Source: Candidatus Gastranaerophilales bacterium
GTDB lineage: Bacteria > Cyanobacteriota > Vampirovibrionia > Gastranaerophilales > Gastranaerophilaceae
Assembly: GCA_944325605.1 (NCBI GenBank)
Contig: CALVAX010000001.1
Coordinates: forward strand, 124,001 to 188,000
DNA: 64,000 nt
Reading direction: 5' to 3'
In this document: positions 18,005-25,539 of the stretch, piece after piece
Numbering within the stretch: the stretch's first letter is position 1
Layout of the letters: every line of letters begins with the position of its first letter
The notes under the pieces: model-generated
The model's input: only the letters and a program-made list of their open reading frames with translations
What the model was told of the DNA's origin: nothing
Databases searched by the model: none
Translations under genes and position numbers: made by a program

Positions 18005-18362
18005 TGTTCACTCCAATCCATACCGCCAAAAGTCCGACGGTCAAACTTGACACTAAATATACTGAAACTTGCATATACTGTGCGTTTTTCAACATTTCAA
18101 ACATCTCAAAAGAAAAAGTACTGAAAGTGGTAAGCCCTCCGCAAAAACCCGCAGTCAGAGCAAGTTTCAGCGCAGGATTAATCTCCGGTTTGCTGACAAA
18201 TAAAGCAAATAAAAATCCGAGAACAAAACATCCGGCTATATTTACAACAAATGTTGATAGCGGAAGGTTCACGTGCAAAACCTTCACCGCAAGAACCCCT
18301 GCCAGATATCTGAGCACAGCTCCTGTTCCGCCTCCGATAAATACAGCCAGAATATTATGCAT
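17988..18362 (-). CDS. crcB: Fluoride ion channel CrcB/Fluc
   Basis: A 124-residue, four-helix membrane protein with the Fluc signatures FIGGGTGAVLRYLAG at the start, LPLSTFVVNIAGCFVLGFL, and GFCGGLTTFSTFSFE. The conserved Asn and the central Phe/Thr-Ser motif are intact. Fluc dimers expel fluoride from the cytoplasm. It is tightly packed between the C_GCAxxG_C_C gene (2-bp gap) and the TIM-barrel gene (overlap). I could not draw a fluoride riboswitch upstream of the operon. Confidence 0.93.
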   Translation of the reverse strand: MHNILAVFIGGGTGAVLRYLAGVLAVKVLHVNLPLSTFVVNIAGCFVLGFLFALFVSKPEINPALKLALTAGFCGGLTTFSTFSFEMFEMLKNAQYMQVSVYLVSSLTVGLLAVWIGVNSAKFI

Positions 18363-18363
18363 A

Positions 18364-18762
18364 TCAAACCTTTACTTCCAGAAGTTTCTGCAATATATCA
18401 CAAACTTCCGCTACATATTTTGAACAATTCTGCTTTCTTGCCATGCCTTCCAAACCCTTAGAAAGCACTCTGCAGCAGGTTACTTTGTGATTTTTCTTAA
18501 ACTCTTCAACAATAAAAGCAGCCTTTTCTCTTGCTGTATTTTCGTTTCCAAACTGATTTCCGCGCCCGAAGTGCATTCCTGAGATAATCTGCGCCGCTGC
18601 CACCGCCCCGCAAACACAGCCTGACGACATTCCGCCGGAAAATGCAGTAGCTGCAGCAAGCAGGGATTTGTCGCATAAACCTTCATCTATAGCGGCCTTT
18701 ATTATACTCTCACTGCAGGAATACCCGCCGTTCATATAATATTCGATTGCTTTTTCTTTCAT
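18364..18762 (-). CDS. C_GCAxxG_C_C family redox-type protein
   Basis: 132 residues with the family layout: GGYSCSESIIKAA, then AFSGGMSSGCVCGAVAAAQIISG (the GCxCGAxxG core), and paired cysteines VTCCRVLS and KQNCSKYVAEVCDIL. These conserved cysteines suggest metal or redox chemistry, but no biochemical function is firmly established for the family. It is the first gene of the operon with crcB and the TIM-barrel gene. A ribosome site AGGAG lies just upstream. Confidence 0.88.
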   Translation of the reverse strand: MKEKAIEYYMNGGYSCSESIIKAAIDEGLCDKSLLAAATAFSGGMSSGCVCGAVAAAQIISGMHFGRGNQFGNENTAREKAAFIVEEFKKNHKVTCCRVLSKGLEGMARKQNCSKYVAEVCDILQKLLEVKV

Positions 18763-18881
18763 TTTTTATACTCCTCTTTTTATTATTTTACCACAAGATA
18801 ACATCAGGGTTGAAAATTTATAAAAATAAGTTATAATAAAAATAAGGGCGAGAGGATTGCAGTCCTATCTTTAAAAAGCCC

Positions 18882-18953
18882 CTAGATGCATTTAAGCGCT
18901 ATTATGATTATTAAGATTATAATCAGCGCTTTTTCAGTTATACTGATATTCAC
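18882..18953 (-). CDS. Candidate 23-residue hydrophobic membrane peptide (type I toxin/holin-like)
   Basis: The GTG start at 18953 is preceded by the near-ideal ribosome site AAAGGAGGTGAT at 9-nt spacing. The peptide reads MNISITEKALIII followed by a run of Ile/Leu and a short ALKCI tail: one membrane helix with a charged front. The coding sequence lies within a long hairpin (arms AAGCGCT/AGCGCTT plus inner AT pairing), as in mRNAs of small toxic peptides where structure or an antisense RNA limits translation. It stands in a 370-bp gap between the crcB operon and dnaN. No homology can be checked here, so chance cannot be excluded, but the ribosome site is unusually strong. Confidence 0.45.
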   Translation of the reverse strand: MNISITEKALIIILIIIIALKCI

Positions 18954-19058
18954 ATCTTATCACCTCCTTTCATGAAAGTTTTACAAATTTTCAGTTTGAG
19001 CTTTCAGTCAAGTTAATGTGATAATCGGGCTTTACCCTTAATTTTAAGATTATACAAA

Positions 19059-19093
19059 ATCTCCCGCAGAAACATCATTCACCTGCGGGAGAT
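19059..19093. terminator. Terminator downstream of dnaN
   Basis: A perfect 11-bp stem ATCTCCCGCAG/CTGCGGGAGAT with a 13-nt loop lies 40 bp beyond the dnaN stop. T-rich sequence flanks both sides. Confidence 0.8.
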
Positions 19094-19133
19094 ATTATTA
19101 ATTTTTATTATTTTTGAGTATTTTATCTGATAC

Positions 19134-20255
19134 TTATCTTATCTGAACCGGCATTATCAGACAAACAAAATCGTCTTCGCAGTCCGGTTTCAAAACTGTT
19201 GCTGAAAGGCTTGTATTTAAACCAATTTTCACATTGTCGCATTCCATGTTTTTCAAAGCTTCGAGTACAAACTTGTAATTGAAAGCAATATCCAAGTCTT
19301 CGCTGTTGTAGACAATATCAAGTTCTTCTTCTGATTTTCCGCTGTCCGGAGTATCAGCTGTAAGTTTCAGTTTTCCTTGAGAGAATGAAAGTTTTACGAT
19401 ACTTGTTTTGTCGTTAACCATAATTGAAACCCTGTCAAGAGCGGACTTCAAACCTGAAACTGACACAAGTGCTTCTTTCGGGCTTTCTGAAGGAATAAGC
19501 TGATTATATTTCGGAAACTGGCCTTCGAGAAGTCTTGAGACAGTCATTGTTCTATCGCTTTTTATAATAAGTTTTGTGCGTTCTGTATATATTTTTACGA
19601 AATCTTCTTCAATAAAAGAACTCATTTTTATAAATTCATTAAGGGTTTTAGCCGGAATTATAAGCTGTGTTGTTCTTGCATCCGGATTGTCAATCTTTTC
19701 ACGAACCCTTGCAAGGCGGTTTCCGTCTGTAGAGGCTATCTCCAAAATATCTCCTGAAATGTCGCAAACTATTCCTGAGAGAAGGTTTGAAGTTTCATAA
19801 CCTGCGGCCGCAAAACCTGCCTGACTTACTGCTTTTGTCAAAGGCTTAACCGCGATATCGAAACTGTTTTCATTATTCAACTCAACATTGTAAACTTCCG
19901 GCGGAAACTCGTTGGCTGAAATACCGATTATTTCAAACTTTGAATTCTGGCAGGTTATGTTTACAACACATTCACCTTCCGGCATTTCAAAAGTTATTAG
20001 TTTATCTCCGAGCTTTGAAACTATCTCATTGAGAGTTTTTGAGGGTAATGTTATACGTCCTTCTTCTTCAACCTGTGCATCAACCAGCGCTACGACTGTC
20101 AAATCAAGATCAGTCGCAACGAGTCTTATTGTTCCGGTATCAACGGTTTCTATTAATATATTCATCAAAACAGGCTGTAAAGCTTTTGCACTTGTTGCTC
20201 TTTCAACTATCTTTATCCCGTTATATAAATCTTCCTTTTTTACGTAGAATTTCAT
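19134..20255 (-). CDS. dnaN: DNA polymerase III beta subunit (sliding clamp) DnaN
   Basis: A 373-residue three-domain clamp. Recognisable features are the opening MKFYVKKEDLYNGIKIVERATSAKALQPVLMNILIE, LPSKTLNEIVSKL, GYETSNLLSGIVCDI, TDGNRLARVREK and LEGQFPKYNQLIP. The carboxy terminus is VCLIMPVQIR, matching the usual hydrophobic-cleft tail. The clamp tethers polymerase to DNA. An AAGGAG site lies before the ATG. It is immediately downstream of an origin-like region, although dnaA itself is not in the window. Confidence 0.96.
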   Translation of the reverse strand: MKFYVKKEDLYNGIKIVERATSAKALQPVLMNILIETVDTGTIRLVATDLDLTVVALVDAQVEEEGRITLPSKTLNEIVSKLGDKLITFEMPEGECVVNITCQNSKFEIIGISANEFPPEVYNVELNNENSFDIAVKPLTKAVSQAGFAAAGYETSNLLSGIVCDISGDILEIASTDGNRLARVREKIDNPDARTTQLIIPAKTLNEFIKMSSFIEEDFVKIYTERTKLIIKSDRTMTVSRLLEGQFPKYNQLIPSESPKEALVSVSGLKSALDRVSIMVNDKTSIVKLSFSQGKLKLTADTPDSGKSEEELDIVYNSEDLDIAFNYKFVLEALKNMECDNVKIGLNTSLSATVLKPDCEDDFVCLIMPVQIR

Positions 20256-20339
20256 TATACATACTCCTTTTTCTTACCCTTATGTCTTATTATATAATAA
20301 ACAGAATTAAAAGAGATTAAGCTTTTCAAAAAATAAAAC

Positions 20340-20610
20340 AAAAATTCACGTTTCCGAGTTTTATACAATTTATTTATTAATAATTAATTATATAAATAAA
20401 TATATATAATTAATTGTAGTAGTAAGCTGTAAATATTTGTAGAAAACCTGTAAAAACTATTGCGGCACTAAGGTTTCAAGGTGTTTGAAATTTTGTAGAA
20501 AACTTTTCAATAAGTTGTATAAAACTTTCCTTATCCCCCAAATGGAGGATATATTGTAGAAAACTCATGAGTTTTCTACAAAAAATATGCTGGTTTTCTA
20601 CAAGGATTAA
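20340..20610. other. Candidate chromosomal origin (oriC) with variant DnaA boxes
   Basis: Five exact copies of GTTTTCTACAA or its complement lie at 20437, 20493, 20554, 20571 and 20593, with a one-mismatch copy at 20515. Copies 20554 and 20571 form a perfect 28-bp palindrome centred on CTCATGAG. The 9-mer TTTTCTACA differs by one base from the cyanobacterial-type DnaA box TTTTCCACA. A roughly 80-bp AT-only stretch (20350-20430) alongside could be the unwinding element. The location directly upstream of dnaN is a usual origin position. DnaA-mediated control of dnaN is the alternative reading. Confidence 0.6.
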
Positions 20611-20679
20611 ACGTTTTTAATTTTGCTTGTTCCTGAGGCTGCCGGTATTAAAATTGCAGGTGCGAAAATATTAATCAGC

Positions 20680-20767
20680 TTGACAATATCTATTTTTTAT
20701 GTTATAAAGATTGTGGGGTAAATGTATATTTATAAGTCTTGTCAGATGACGAGACTTTCTTTTTCGG
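20680..20767 (+). ncRNA. Promoter plus terminator hairpin: short RNA or attenuated leader
   Basis: TTGACA, a 17-bp spacer and TATAAA (20680-20708) form a strong promoter. About 35 bp later a 10-bp stem AAGTCTTGTC/GACGAGACTT (one wobble) is followed by TTTCTTTTT. The product would be about 50 nt, or a leader for the operon beginning at 20963. There is no convincing riboswitch fold; a 55-codon open frame across the hairpin is probably chance. Confidence 0.4.
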
Positions 20768-20962
20768 TTGTAAGTGTTTATTTTAAGCTTTTTCAGGTGT
20801 TTATAGATTCTATTAATTTTTCCGCGGTCTTTTATTATAAGGCATGCTTTTCAAAAATAAAAATTGTAAACTTTTGTAAAAATATATAAGTATTATATAA
20901 AATTTAGTCAATTTATTCTTTACATACTTTTTTATATTAATATAACGAGGTATAATGCTTTT

Positions 20963-21130
20963 ATGGATAAAAGAGAGTTTACGGTTATTGAAAATAAGAA
21001 TATGACTGATGTTAAGCAGGACATAGAAGAAAAAGCCAAACATCATACAAATCCAATTCTTAAAAAACTGGCAAAATTCCATTTCGAAAAGCCGGAAACT
21101 TTCTCTGTGAAAGACTTATTCAAAAAGTAG
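20963..21130 (+). CDS. Small hypothetical protein (55 aa), first gene of the prmC operon
   Basis: The ATG at 20963 opens MDKREFTVIENKNMTDVKQD, continues through EEKAKHHTNPILKKLAKFH and ends FSVKDLFKK. It is charged, helical and without a membrane segment. GAGG lies 10 nt upstream, and TATAAT overlaps the leader. The next gene starts 3 bp after the stop, indicating co-transcription with it, the DUF3137 gene and prmC. Family not recognised. Confidence 0.55.
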   Translation: MDKREFTVIENKNMTDVKQDIEEKAKHHTNPILKKLAKFHFEKPETFSVKDLFKK

Positions 21131-21133
21131 GTA

Positions 21134-21634
21134 ATGTACAATATAAAAAATCAAATCTTTCAAAGCATGACAAAAACACAGAAATCAGTTCTGTGCAGTT
21201 TTTTGCGTGCTTTAGTGAAGAAGTCTCCAAACCTTGATTCAGAACAGGTTTTGGATAAATTCATTGAGGATGAGCAATATTATTTTGATATAAACAATCC
21301 GCATTTTGAGTTTTTGGAGGATTACCTCGCAGATGAAGATTTTTACCGTGAAGCTCTGATGTTTGTCAAAGAGTGCCGGAAATATTATGACTACAAAAAA
21401 TCACAAGAACCTCTAATTCAGGCACAGAAAGAGTTTGAGAAGAAAAAGCGTGCTTTTTTGAAAGAGGTTAAAATGAGTCATGAAAAACCGACCAAAAAGC
21501 AGTTATACTATTATGAGAGGCTTTGCAAGAAATATAACATAGAAAAAAAAGAGCTTTCGTCGAAATTGGAAGCCCGTGATGAGATTGACAGAATTATAAA
21601 AGAACACGAGAAGGAGAATTTATATGGAATTTAA
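21134..21634 (+). CDS. Hypothetical helical protein (166 aa)
   Basis: An acidic central part (DEQYYFDINNPHFEFLEDYLADEDFYREALMFVKECRKYY) is followed by a lysine-rich coiled segment (KEFEKKKRAFLKEVKMSHEK). The end module PTKKQLYYYERLCKKYNIEKKELSSKLEARDEI resembles the short helical 'PTxKQ...L..KY' modules found at the ends of several unrelated proteins. There is no signal peptide. It overlaps the next gene by 11 nt, indicating translational coupling. Function unknown. Confidence 0.6.
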   Translation: MYNIKNQIFQSMTKTQKSVLCSFLRALVKKSPNLDSEQVLDKFIEDEQYYFDINNPHFEFLEDYLADEDFYREALMFVKECRKYYDYKKSQEPLIQAQKEFEKKKRAFLKEVKMSHEKPTKKQLYYYERLCKKYNIEKKELSSKLEARDEIDRIIKEHEKENLYGI

Positions 21635-22553
21635 TACAATTCAGGATTTCAGGCATAATTTTACTCAGGTTTACCATAAGTCGGTTGCCCCGAAGCTGGA
21701 GTCTTTTGAGCAGGAAAAAAATAAAATGAAATTAATAACCAGAATAATATGGATTATAACTGTTGCAATTATTGCCGGTCTTTTGTTTCTTTTTAATTTT
21801 CAAATAACACAGGACACTTTGTTTCTTGTTATAGCGCCATTCTTTTTGTGTATAGGAATATGCGGCTGGCTCGGGAAAAGTTTTGAAAAGAAACTGAAAC
21901 TTGCGGTAATGCCGATTGTCATGCGGGCGTTCGGCGATTTTGCATGGGTTCCGGCAGGGGGAACAATTCCTGATATAATTCTTAAGATGACCCGTCTTTT
22001 TGAGCGTTTTGAAGACAAGAAGGATGATGACAGTTTTTACGGGACATACAAAGGGCTTCAGATTAATATTGATGAAACAGAACTTAGTTATACAACAAGA
22101 GATTCAGAGGGCAGAAGGCATAAACATATAGTTTTTAGCGGAGTTCTTGCGCAGATTGATTTTAAAAAGCCGTTTAAAGGTCATACAATTATAAGAACCC
22201 GCGGGCTTTTTAACAGCAAAGCTTATGAAGAAGTAAAATTAGAGGATCCTGAATTCAGCAAGATGTATTTTGTGGATGCAAACGACCAGATAGAGGCAAG
22301 ATATATTCTCACAACCTCTTTTATGGAAAGATTTAAAAATATCAAGAATTCATTTAGCGCTTCACAGATGGAAGCCTCAATTCAGGACAGCAAGATATTA
22401 ATTGCAATCCATACAACAAAGGATCTTTTTAAACTGGGCGACCTGAACAGGCCCGTAAACGATACAAAGCAGTTTACCGAACTTTTGAACGAGTTTGTGT
22501 CAATACTTGCGATAGTAGATGAGTTGAAGTTAAATCAGAATATAGGTTTGTAG
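21624..22553 (+). CDS. DUF3137-type membrane protein
   Basis: 309 residues with a cytoplasmic amino-terminal helix, then two membrane helices (residues about 35-85: IIWIITVAIIAGLLFLF and LFLVIAPFFLCIGICGWLG). A soluble domain follows with the family pattern (YKGLQINIDETELSYTT, IVFSGVLAQIDFKKPFKGHTIIRTRGLF, FSKMYFVDANDQIEARYILTTSFMERF, KILIAIHTTKDLFKLG). DUF3137 proteins have no assigned biochemical function. It is preceded by an AGGAG site inside the upstream gene and followed 3 bp later by prmC. Confidence 0.75.
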   Translation: MEFNTIQDFRHNFTQVYHKSVAPKLESFEQEKNKMKLITRIIWIITVAIIAGLLFLFNFQITQDTLFLVIAPFFLCIGICGWLGKSFEKKLKLAVMPIVMRAFGDFAWVPAGGTIPDIILKMTRLFERFEDKKDDDSFYGTYKGLQINIDETELSYTTRDSEGRRHKHIVFSGVLAQIDFKKPFKGHTIIRTRGLFNSKAYEEVKLEDPEFSKMYFVDANDQIEARYILTTSFMERFKNIKNSFSASQMEASIQDSKILIAIHTTKDLFKLGDLNRPVNDTKQFTELLNEFVSILAIVDELKLNQNIGL

Positions 22554-22556
22554 GAT

Positions 22557-23396
22557 ATGACGACAATATCGGAAATAGTGAAAATATTGACAGACAGCGG
22601 AATAGAGTCTAATGAAGCAAATGTTGAAGTTAAGATGTTAATCGAGCATTTTGCAAACTACAGCTATAAAGATATTGTTACCGGCAAAAAACTTACACCT
22701 GAAAAGCTTGAAATAGTCAAAGAAAAAGCCGAATTAAGGGCAAGAACAAGGCAGCCGGTTCAGCATATAATAGGACTTGCGGATTTTATGGGCGAGAAGT
22801 TTATTGTGAACCCGTCTGTTCTTATTCCGCGGGATGAAACCGAAATTCTCGTCAGACATGCTGTTGATATAATAAATACAAACAATTTAAAAATGATACT
22901 TGATGTCGGAACAGGATCCGGCTGTATAGCCTGCATGATAGCAAAATATACATCATCTCAGGTTATCGGGCTGGATATTTCCTCAGATGCATTGAATATT
23001 GCGCTCGACAACGCATCTAAACTAAATCTAAACAACAGGGCAATTTTTAGAAAATCTGATATTTTTTCAAACGTAAAACCCGGTGAAACTTTTGATATGA
23101 TTGTTTCTAACCCGCCTTACATTCCGCCTTCAGAAAAGGAAACAATTCAGGAAGAAGTAAAGTTTGACCCTGAAATAGCACTTTTTACACAGGACGAGAA
23201 AGGGCTTGAGTTTTATAAAAAAATAACCGGAGAGGCGCCGCAAATTCTTAACAAAGGCGGTTATTTGATTTTTGAACTTGGCATGGGGCAGTCAGACGAT
23301 GTCAAAACAATTCTGGACTCAAACGGCTTTAAAAACATAGAAATAATCAAAGATTTAGCCGGCATTGACAGAGTAATATCCGGTGCATTATTATAA
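22557..23396 (+). CDS. prmC: Peptide chain release factor N5-glutamine methyltransferase PrmC
   Basis: Methylates the GGQ glutamine of release factors RF1/RF2. The 279-residue protein has the helical amino-terminal domain with RTRQPVQHIIGLADFMGEKF and VLIPRDETEILV. The SAM-binding motif is ILDVGTGSGCIACMIAKY, and the catalytic NPPY motif is SNPPYIPPSE. The end GYLIFELGMGQ...IIKDLAGIDRVISG is standard. It is the last gene of the operon starting at 20963, and a terminator follows. Confidence 0.95.
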   Translation: MTTISEIVKILTDSGIESNEANVEVKMLIEHFANYSYKDIVTGKKLTPEKLEIVKEKAELRARTRQPVQHIIGLADFMGEKFIVNPSVLIPRDETEILVRHAVDIINTNNLKMILDVGTGSGCIACMIAKYTSSQVIGLDISSDALNIALDNASKLNLNNRAIFRKSDIFSNVKPGETFDMIVSNPPYIPPSEKETIQEEVKFDPEIALFTQDEKGLEFYKKITGEAPQILNKGGYLIFELGMGQSDDVKTILDSNGFKNIEIIKDLAGIDRVISGALL

Positions 23397-23456
23397 AAAG
23401 ATAAAATTGATATTTAAAAAACAGATTTTTTATCGGATTATAAAAGAATAATAAAA

Positions 23457-23484
23457 AGCCGGTAACGGGAATTACCGGCGCTTC
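23457..23484. terminator. Terminator between convergent prmC and efflux gene
   Basis: A perfect GCCGGTAA/TTACCGGC stem, extended by outer AAG/CTT, is followed by T-rich sequence. Confidence 0.75.
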
Positions 23485-23515
23485 ACTTTTTAGATTAAAA
23501 GTAAAGAGGTGATGA

Positions 23516-24919
23516 TTATTGTAGTTTACTTCCTGTTGCTTTGTATAGACCGATATAGTCAATCATAAATTCGACTTTATTCTGGGCAACCAGCCGGTCT
23601 ATATAGAGCAGGTTTTCTTTCTGCTGGATTAAATCAAGCAGAGAGATTGTGCCTTCGTTGTATTTCATTTCGGAGAATTTATAATCCGCTTTTTCAAGGT
23701 TTGCCTGTTTTAGTGTCCGGTCAACCTTTTCTTTGTCTTTTCTGACTTTCACAAGCGCATCATTAACTTCCTGAATGGCTGTCAAATTAGTTTTGTAGTA
23801 GTTTTGCAAAATTCTTTCGTAAGTAGCTTTTTTAAGTCTTAAGTTAGCGACTTTCTGCCCGCCTGTGAACAGAGGGAGCAAAAATCCGCCGCCGAGCATA
23901 AGAAGTGAATTTTTGGTCGTAAACAGGCTTCCTAAATCTCCGGCGTTAAAAAGCGCAAGTCCGGTAAGATTAATTGACGGAAGAAATTCTTTTTTGGCGA
24001 CCCTGACGTCAATTCCTGCTTTTTCAACGGAATTCTCGGCTTTCAGATAATCCGGACGCTGCATAATTATGTCGGATTCAATGTAGTCCGGAATTGCGTG
24101 ATTGTATGTAATCTCATCAAGAGTTTTTCTTTGTAATTCTTTCCCGCTCTCGGGGCTTTCGCCTATTAAAACGTACATTTGATTAATCAAAATTTCTCTT
24201 TGCTTGTTAAGTTCAATCAAATCAGTTTCGCTTTGGACGAAAGCCTTGTTTGCTCTTACAACATCTGATGTTGAGGTTAAACCTTCGTCGTTGCTGACTT
24301 TCATAAGTTCGTAGATTTTCTTTCTCAATTCAACGATTTGGGTTTGAATTTCAATTGCTTTATCCATATTAACTATATTCAAATATGTTGCTCCGACAGC
24401 ACCGGCGATTGAAATGTATGCTGCACGTTCGTCAAATTTTGAATTTTCATAAAGTTTTTTAGAAGATTTTGTTTTGTCATGGTTTTTGAGGAAGATATCC
24501 GCTTCATAGTTTACAAGGAACGGAAGTCCGAAAGCACCGTCAGTGCTGGTGCTGCCGGGGGCTTTGTACAACCCGGGGCCGCCGCCGACCGCTGCCATCG
24601 GAAGTTCGTTTGCAAACTGAAGTCTTGTCTGCTGATAAAATTCTTCAACATTCAATGTTGCCATCTTCAAATCGTAATTGTTTGCAATCGCTTTTTCTAT
24701 GTAACCTTTAAGAATGTCGTCATTGAAAACACTCCACCAGTCAAGGTTTACATATTCATATTTGTAATCGTCATTTGCTTTCTTCTTATCTTTTTTAACC
24801 ATGCTTTTGAATTGTTTCGGGGTTGCAGTGGAAGTTTTAACTTCTTCCGCAGCAAAGCATGGTGCAGCCTGTATGACTGCCAGACTAAGTATAATTGCCG
24901 TTGATATAACCTTTTTCAA
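23516..24919 (-). CDS. Outer-membrane efflux protein (NodT/TolC type)
   Basis: 467 residues with a signal peptide (MKKVISTAIILSLAVIQAAPCFAA), a DWWSVFNDDILKGYIEKAIANNYDL opening typical of the NodT subfamily, and two OEP repeats (EFYQQTRLQFANELP...; VRVAKKEFLPSINLTGLALFNAGDLG). A second-repeat coiled region ends in YNEGTISLLDLIQQKENLLYIDRL. The peptide's Cys is not in a good lipobox. It is divergent from the MarR-HlyD-MFS operon across a shared operator region, so it is very likely the outer-membrane partner of that pump. Confidence 0.88.
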   Translation of the reverse strand: MKKVISTAIILSLAVIQAAPCFAAEEVKTSTATPKQFKSMVKKDKKKANDDYKYEYVNLDWWSVFNDDILKGYIEKAIANNYDLKMATLNVEEFYQQTRLQFANELPMAAVGGGPGLYKAPGSTSTDGAFGLPFLVNYEADIFLKNHDKTKSSKKLYENSKFDERAAYISIAGAVGATYLNIVNMDKAIEIQTQIVELRKKIYELMKVSNDEGLTSTSDVVRANKAFVQSETDLIELNKQREILINQMYVLIGESPESGKELQRKTLDEITYNHAIPDYIESDIIMQRPDYLKAENSVEKAGIDVRVAKKEFLPSINLTGLALFNAGDLGSLFTTKNSLLMLGGGFLLPLFTGGQKVANLRLKKATYERILQNYYKTNLTAIQEVNDALVKVRKDKEKVDRTLKQANLEKADYKFSEMKYNEGTISLLDLIQQKENLLYIDRLVAQNKVEFMIDYIGLYKATGSKLQ

Positions 24920-24956
24920 CTTGTTTCACCTCATAAAAAATAGTACTTGCTTTTTT

Positions 24957-25012
24957 TACAACAAGATGGTAGCATAATATTGTTGTAAATGCAACATATT
25001 TTTTTTACAACA
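24957..25012. promoter_or_regulatory. Probable MarR operator sites in the divergent efflux promoter
   Basis: TACAACAA (24957) and TTGTTGTA (24980) form a perfect inverted repeat with 15-bp spacing, and a third TTTACAACA lies at 25004. They sit in the 122-bp gap between the outer-membrane gene and the MarR gene. The regulator probably represses both directions; this is inferred from position and symmetry. Confidence 0.5.
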
Positions 25013-25041
25013 CAATGTTAAAATTATAAATGAGATTATAA

Positions 25042-25527
25042 ATGGACAAAAAAGCTGAAAGATTCACCGATACTTTTTATTATGATTTAGAACTGACGAC
25101 AAAGTTTTTACGATTATTTTCTGTTGAGTTTTTTAAAAAACTTAATACAAAATTGAGTCAGGATGAGTTTATTACAATAGAAACAATTTTGTGTAATTCC
25201 GGAATATGCCAGAGAGATCTTGCAAAAATTATCCTGAAAGACAGGGCTAATACCGGTAAAATTTTGAATACTCTTGAAGAAAAGGGGTATATAACAAGGT
25301 TTGTTGATTTGAAAAACAACAGGCTTGTACGCAAAATGGGGGTTACGGAAAAGGGCAAAGAGGTTTACGATGAAGTAACCGAAAAACTAAAATCTGCAGT
25401 AAATAAAATTATGCAGGACGAAAAACACAAAAAACACATAATTTCCGATGAAGAGATTGAATATGTAAGAGAAATTCTTAAAAAATTCAGAGAAAATTTG
25501 AAACAGTTAGTAGATATACAGATATAA
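25042..25527 (+). CDS. MarR-family transcriptional regulator
   Basis: 161 residues with the MarR winged helix: ITIETILCNSGICQRDLAKIILKDRANTGKILNTLEEKGYITRFVDLKNNRLVRKMGVTEKGKEVYDEV. The recognition helix lies in KDRANTGKILNTLEEKG, and the wing carries the usual D-x-x-N-x-R pattern. Flanking amino- and carboxy-terminal helices form the dimer interface. It is the first gene of an operon with the adaptor and transporter, and divergent from the outer-membrane gene, so it is the likely local efflux repressor. The inducer is unknown. Confidence 0.9.
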   Translation: MDKKAERFTDTFYYDLELTTKFLRLFSVEFFKKLNTKLSQDEFITIETILCNSGICQRDLAKIILKDRANTGKILNTLEEKGYITRFVDLKNNRLVRKMGVTEKGKEVYDEVTEKLKSAVNKIMQDEKHKKHIISDEEIEYVREILKKFRENLKQLVDIQI

Positions 25528-25539
25528 AAGAGGTAGACA

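Noticed and set aside
18763-19058. Fluoride riboswitch upstream of the crcB operon
   Set aside because: I could not draw the pseudoknot or conserved motif; the gap is better explained by the small hydrophobic peptide and hairpins.
20520-20545. Classical DnaA box TTATCCACA
   Set aside because: Only TTATCCCCC is present at this place; the repeated GTTTTCTACAA is the credible box.
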